From CAYZMH01 sp964479445 (lineage in GTDB: Bacteria > Bacteroidota > Bacteroidia > Bacteroidales > GCA-2748055), in contig CAYZMH010000087.1 of assembly GCA_964479445.1 (NCBI GenBank), positions 1 through 13,794 on the forward strand: a stretch of 13,794 nt of DNA, read 5' to 3'. A program made the position numbers and the translations under genes. Shown here piece after piece: positions 11,085-13,794 of this stretch. The notes under the pieces are model-generated. The model saw only the letters and a list, made by a program, of their open reading frames with translations, was not told the origin of the DNA and did no database searches. Each line of letters begins with the position of its first letter. The first letter of the stretch is position 1.

Positions 11085-13794
11085 ATGAACAGATTGCAAC
11101 TACCCGGAATCCCCGCGATAAAGTGCCATGCGATACCTGGAATCCCCGCGATAAAGCGACATACGAGACCCGGAACCTTCACGACAAGGCGCCGTACGAC
11201 ACCTGTGGTTCTTATCCTGGTCACCCTTTTTCTGCTTCACAATCTGACCTATGCCCAGCAGAACCCGGTCATGCACCTGGATGCCAACAACCCCGCAACC
11301 TTGATCACCTCCCCCGGAAGCAACCTGGTCACACAGTGGCAGGACCTTTCCGGGAATAACAACCACGCCACCCCGCTGGGCGGCTCCATCGAATACCCCG
11401 GCACCGGGGAGTTTGCCACGGGGAAAACCGGGGTGGGGTTTCACACATCGGACGACCTGATGGAACTATTCTCCGCAAGCGCCTCGGATGCCATCCTGGA
11501 TTTCACCGGGGCCGCATCCGGAAACAGCGGCTTTGCCATCCTGGTCGCCTTCAGGCCCGATGAGATCATCTCCACCTGGAACGACCTGGTGGGCAATACC
11601 TCCGCGGCACAGGACAAGGCCCACCTGGGGATCCGATACAGCAGTTCGGGGTCGTTCCAGCTCTACCTGGGCCCCGGGGTCCACATCCAGTCGGGCACCC
11701 TCGAACAGGGTGAATCGGTCGTTGTGGCGGTCTCCTACAACGCCGGGAGCGGCGATTTCGAGTTCTGGAACTCCAATGACCGGAGTGTCCGGACCGATAA
11801 CACGCCGGCGATGGATTTCTCCAACGGCAATCCGATCTTCCTGGGCGGATTGCGAAATCCACCGGGCGACCGGTATTTCAACGGACTGGTAGGGGAAGTG
11901 ATGATCTTCGATGCAGCCCTCAGCACGGAAGACCTGGTCGCCTACGGCGATTCCATGCGCCTCAAATGGGCGGTCGAAAACTTTGAAACGGACCCCCCAA
12001 CCCCCGATCCGGCCGCTTTCAAAATCGCGCCCCATGGGGTGGCCCACAGCCTGGTGACCATGACCGCCGAATCCGGATCAGACCTCAACGAACCCGTGAA
12101 ATACCGCTTTACCGAGGTGACCGGCAACCCGGGCGGCTCCACCAGCGAATGGACCCGCTATGCCACCTTCCGGGACGGCGACCTGCAGCCGGAAACAGAG
12201 TACCGCTACACGGTGCAGATGAAAGACGCCCTGGGAAACACCGGGACCGCCTCCGATACGCTCAGCGCCACCACGCCGGCGTACCGGGCACCCGGACAAA
12301 CAAACGAGTTGGAAAACCGGGCCTTCTACGGCTACCAGGGATGGCACTTCGCCCCGGGTGACGGGCGCACCCAATCAAACAACTGGGTGCACTGGTTCGA
12401 ACAGAACATCGATGATGCCGAACATATCCATGGCGATTTCTGGCCCGAACTGGAGGAGTACGACCCTGAAAACCTCTACCCCACCCAGATGGTCTACCCC
12501 AGCGGCGATACCGCCCGGGTCTACTCCAGCCACGACTACTCCACCATCGACCTGCACGTGAAATGGATGAAAGAATACGGCATCGGCGGATGCGTGGTGC
12601 AGCGCTTCACCAATTCCATCGACAGCCCCTCCAAGCTGGAGCAGGGCGACAAGAAACTGCGGGACATCATGTCCGCCTGCGAAAAGTACGGGGTGAAATT
12701 CTGGCTCATGCACGATGCCGGCGGCGGCGATGCCGAGGAGTACGACCGCATCACCAACGACTGGATCCACCTGGTGGAAGACCTGGATATCCTGCAGAGT
12801 CCGGCCTACACCTACCAGGACGGACTCCCGGTGTACGGACTCTGGGGCATCGGGGTCAACAGCCGCGACTGGACCCCCGAAACGGTGAATGCCATCGCTG
12901 ACTTCTACCAGTCGGGACCCGCCGAATACCGCGCCTACATCATGGGCGGGATCTCATCCGGCAACTGGCGGAGCCTCACCGACTGGCTGCCCGTCTACGA
13001 GCGCCTGGACATGGTCTCCCCCTGGCGCACCATCTTCTACGGGGGCGGACCCGGCAGCCAGTCAAACATCGACCGCATGCACGCCGACAAAGACTGGTGC
13101 GATGCCCGGGGCGTCGATTACAACCCGGTGATCTCCCCGGGGGCCTCCACCCTCCACCTCCGCGACAGCGACGATATGTACAACTGGACGCCCCGCGAGG
13201 GCGGACACTTCATCTGGAACCAGCTCTACCAGGTGCGCAAAATGGGCTCCCCGTTTGTCTACGTGGCCATGTTCGACGAGGTGGACGAGGGCACCGCCAT
13301 GTACAAGATGGCCGAAACACCGGCCGAACTCCCGGTGGGCGCACAGCAGGTTCCTTTGAACATCGACGGGTACAGGCTCCCCGATGACTGGTACCTGCGG
13401 GTGGGCCGTGAAATGCAGAAGATGATGGACGGAACCCTCCCCCTTACCGAAGAGATCCCCATCACGCCGCACCGGTACACCCTCACCCCCGTTCCGGCAA
13501 ACGAGGCAGTGAACATCGCCCCTGGCACCGACCTGGCATGGAGCGGATTTCCCGAAGCCGACTCGGTGCACCTCTACCTCCGGGAAGGAGACCCCTGGTT
13601 CACCGCCGGCGACCTGGCGGACGTGCTTACCCAACCCGAATACACCATGGAAACAACGCTGGAGGAAGAGACGACCTACCACTGGCGGGTCGATGTCTCG
13701 GTGGACGGATACACCGTGAAGGGCACCCCCTGGAGCTTCACCACCGCCGCGGCCTCCGGGATCGAATCCCCGGGTGCCGAAACGCCTTTTATAT
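11085..13794 (+). CDS. Secreted GH71/99-like glycoside hydrolase with LamG and Fn3-like domains (3' end cut off)
   Basis: Open from ATG 11085 to the window edge (903 codons, no stop). The n-region (1-40) is unusually long and made of 11-residue repeats; the hydrophobic segment VVLILVTLFLLHNL and likely cleavage after TYA57 follow. Domains: LamG/concanavalin-like at about 62-301 (HLDANN, QWQDLSGNNNHA, FNGLVGEVMIFDAAL); Fn3-like at about 308-399; a GH71/99-like barrel at about 411-745 with FYGYQGWHFAPGDG, FWPELEEYDP (452-461), WMKEYGIGGCVVQRF (494-508), FWLMHDAGG and AMFDEVDEGTA (728-738), where Glu732 and Glu735 are candidate catalytic acids; then Fn3-like at about 798-888. The last residues, SGIESPGAETPFI, look like the lead-in to a type IX sorting domain. 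GH99 enzymes cleave alpha-mannosides, but this sub-branch is not well characterised, so the substrate is open. GC-rich codons. A downstream GTG start at 11205 would lose all basic residues before the hydrophobic core and is less likely. Confidence 0.85.
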   Translation, partial: MNRLQLPGIPAIKCHAIPGIPAIKRHTRPGTFTTRRRTTPVVLILVTLFLLHNLTYAQQNPVMHLDANNPATLITSPGSNLVTQWQDLSGNNNHATPLGGSIEYPGTGEFATGKTGVGFHTSDDLMELFSASASDAILDFTGAASGNSGFAILVAFRPDEIISTWNDLVGNTSAAQDKAHLGIRYSSSGSFQLYLGPGVHIQSGTLEQGESVVVAVSYNAGSGDFEFWNSNDRSVRTDNTPAMDFSNGNPIFLGGLRNPPGDRYFNGLVGEVMIFDAALSTEDLVAYGDSMRLKWAVENFETDPPTPDPAAFKIAPHGVAHSLVTMTAESGSDLNEPVKYRFTEVTGNPGGSTSEWTRYATFRDGDLQPETEYRYTVQMKDALGNTGTASDTLSATTPAYRAPGQTNELENRAFYGYQGWHFAPGDGRTQSNNWVHWFEQNIDDAEHIHGDFWPELEEYDPENLYPTQMVYPSGDTARVYSSHDYSTIDLHVKWMKEYGIGGCVVQRFTNSIDSPSKLEQGDKKLRDIMSACEKYGVKFWLMHDAGGGDAEEYDRITNDWIHLVEDLDILQSPAYTYQDGLPVYGLWGIGVNSRDWTPETVNAIADFYQSGPAEYRAYIMGGISSGNWRSLTDWLPVYERLDMVSPWRTIFYGGGPGSQSNIDRMHADKDWCDARGVDYNPVISPGASTLHLRDSDDMYNWTPREGGHFIWNQLYQVRKMGSPFVYVAMFDEVDEGTAMYKMAETPAELPVGAQQVPLNIDGYRLPDDWYLRVGREMQKMMDGTLPLTEEIPITPHRYTLTPVPANEAVNIAPGTDLAWSGFPEADSVHLYLREGDPWFTAGDLADVLTQPEYTMETTLEEETTYHWRVDVSVDGYTVKGTPWSFTTAAASGIESPGAETPFI
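11102..11200 (+). repeat. 33-nt tandem repeat (three units) coding for the N-terminus of the hydrolase
   Basis: Three adjacent 33-nt units: 11102-11134, 11135-11167 and 11168-11200. Units 1 and 2 agree at 28 of 33 positions and share the 17-nt core ggaatccccgcgataaa; units 2 and 3 agree at 23 of 33. A fourth begins acctg at 11201 and then diverges. In the hydrolase frame each unit is 11 residues, beginning PGIPAIK in the first two. All differences are substitutions, none shifts the frame. Confidence 0.8.

Noticed and set aside
11102..11200. 33-nt repeats considered as a CRISPR array
   Set aside because: The units are adjacent and diverged, with no unique spacers and no cas genes; they are a tandem coding repeat.
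11466..12047. Reverse open frame of 193 residues, and a forward one at 11488-11892 in another frame
   Set aside because: Both lie within the LamG part of the hydrolase, whose own frame stays open throughout and gives recognisable domains.
13062..13682. Reverse open frame of 206 residues
   Set aside because: Antisense to the hydrolase barrel and Fn3-like region; no recognisable domain.

Overview
This window looks like a polysaccharide-utilisation region from a member of the Bacteroidota with moderately high GC. The evidence is a tandem SusC/SusD pair, a periplasmic beta-propeller sensor kinase of the type tied to glycan sensing in this phylum, a large secreted glycoside hydrolase with what looks like the beginning of a type IX secretion tail, and ribosome binding sites that are weak or absent, as is usual in the phylum. 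I cannot name the genus.

Layout. Positions 1-450 hold no supportable gene, but they form a structured leader with two strong hairpins upstream of susC. Positions 478-3936 encode a SusC-type TonB-dependent transporter with an N-terminal STN domain, and 3948-5387 encode its SusD-type surface lipoprotein 11 nt downstream. The pair ends in a 9-bp inverted repeat followed by a good intrinsic terminator. A possible 56-residue ORF (5504-5674) lies between the terminator and a convergent CPBP-family membrane protease (6421-5651, minus strand). Positions 6650-9583 encode a sensor made of a Reg_prop propeller, a Y_Y_Y domain, one membrane span and a LytS-type histidine kinase. It starts at TTG and has no response regulator beside it. 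Positions 9872-10859 hold a more AT-rich two-gene module: a small DUF6922-like protein and an AbiEii/AbiGii-type nucleotidyltransferase, probably a toxin-antitoxin or defence pair. Its non-coding flanks share a 15-bp exact direct repeat. From 11085 to the window end, with no stop, runs a large secreted enzyme: N-terminal 33-nt tandem repeats and signal peptide, LamG-like domain, Fn3-like domain, GH71/99-like catalytic domain, a second Fn3-like domain, then the probable start of a sorting tail.

How the parts may work together (inference): the surface hydrolase cuts a glycan, SusD captures the products, SusC imports them with TonB energy, and the propeller kinase senses a periplasmic product. 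The STN domain would normally also signal to a FecR-type anti-sigma factor, but none is present here. The toxin-antitoxin pair and the protease look like passengers rather than parts of the glycan pathway. The substrate cannot be read from the sequence; GH99 relatives act on alpha-mannosides, but this sub-branch is, as far as I know, poorly characterised.
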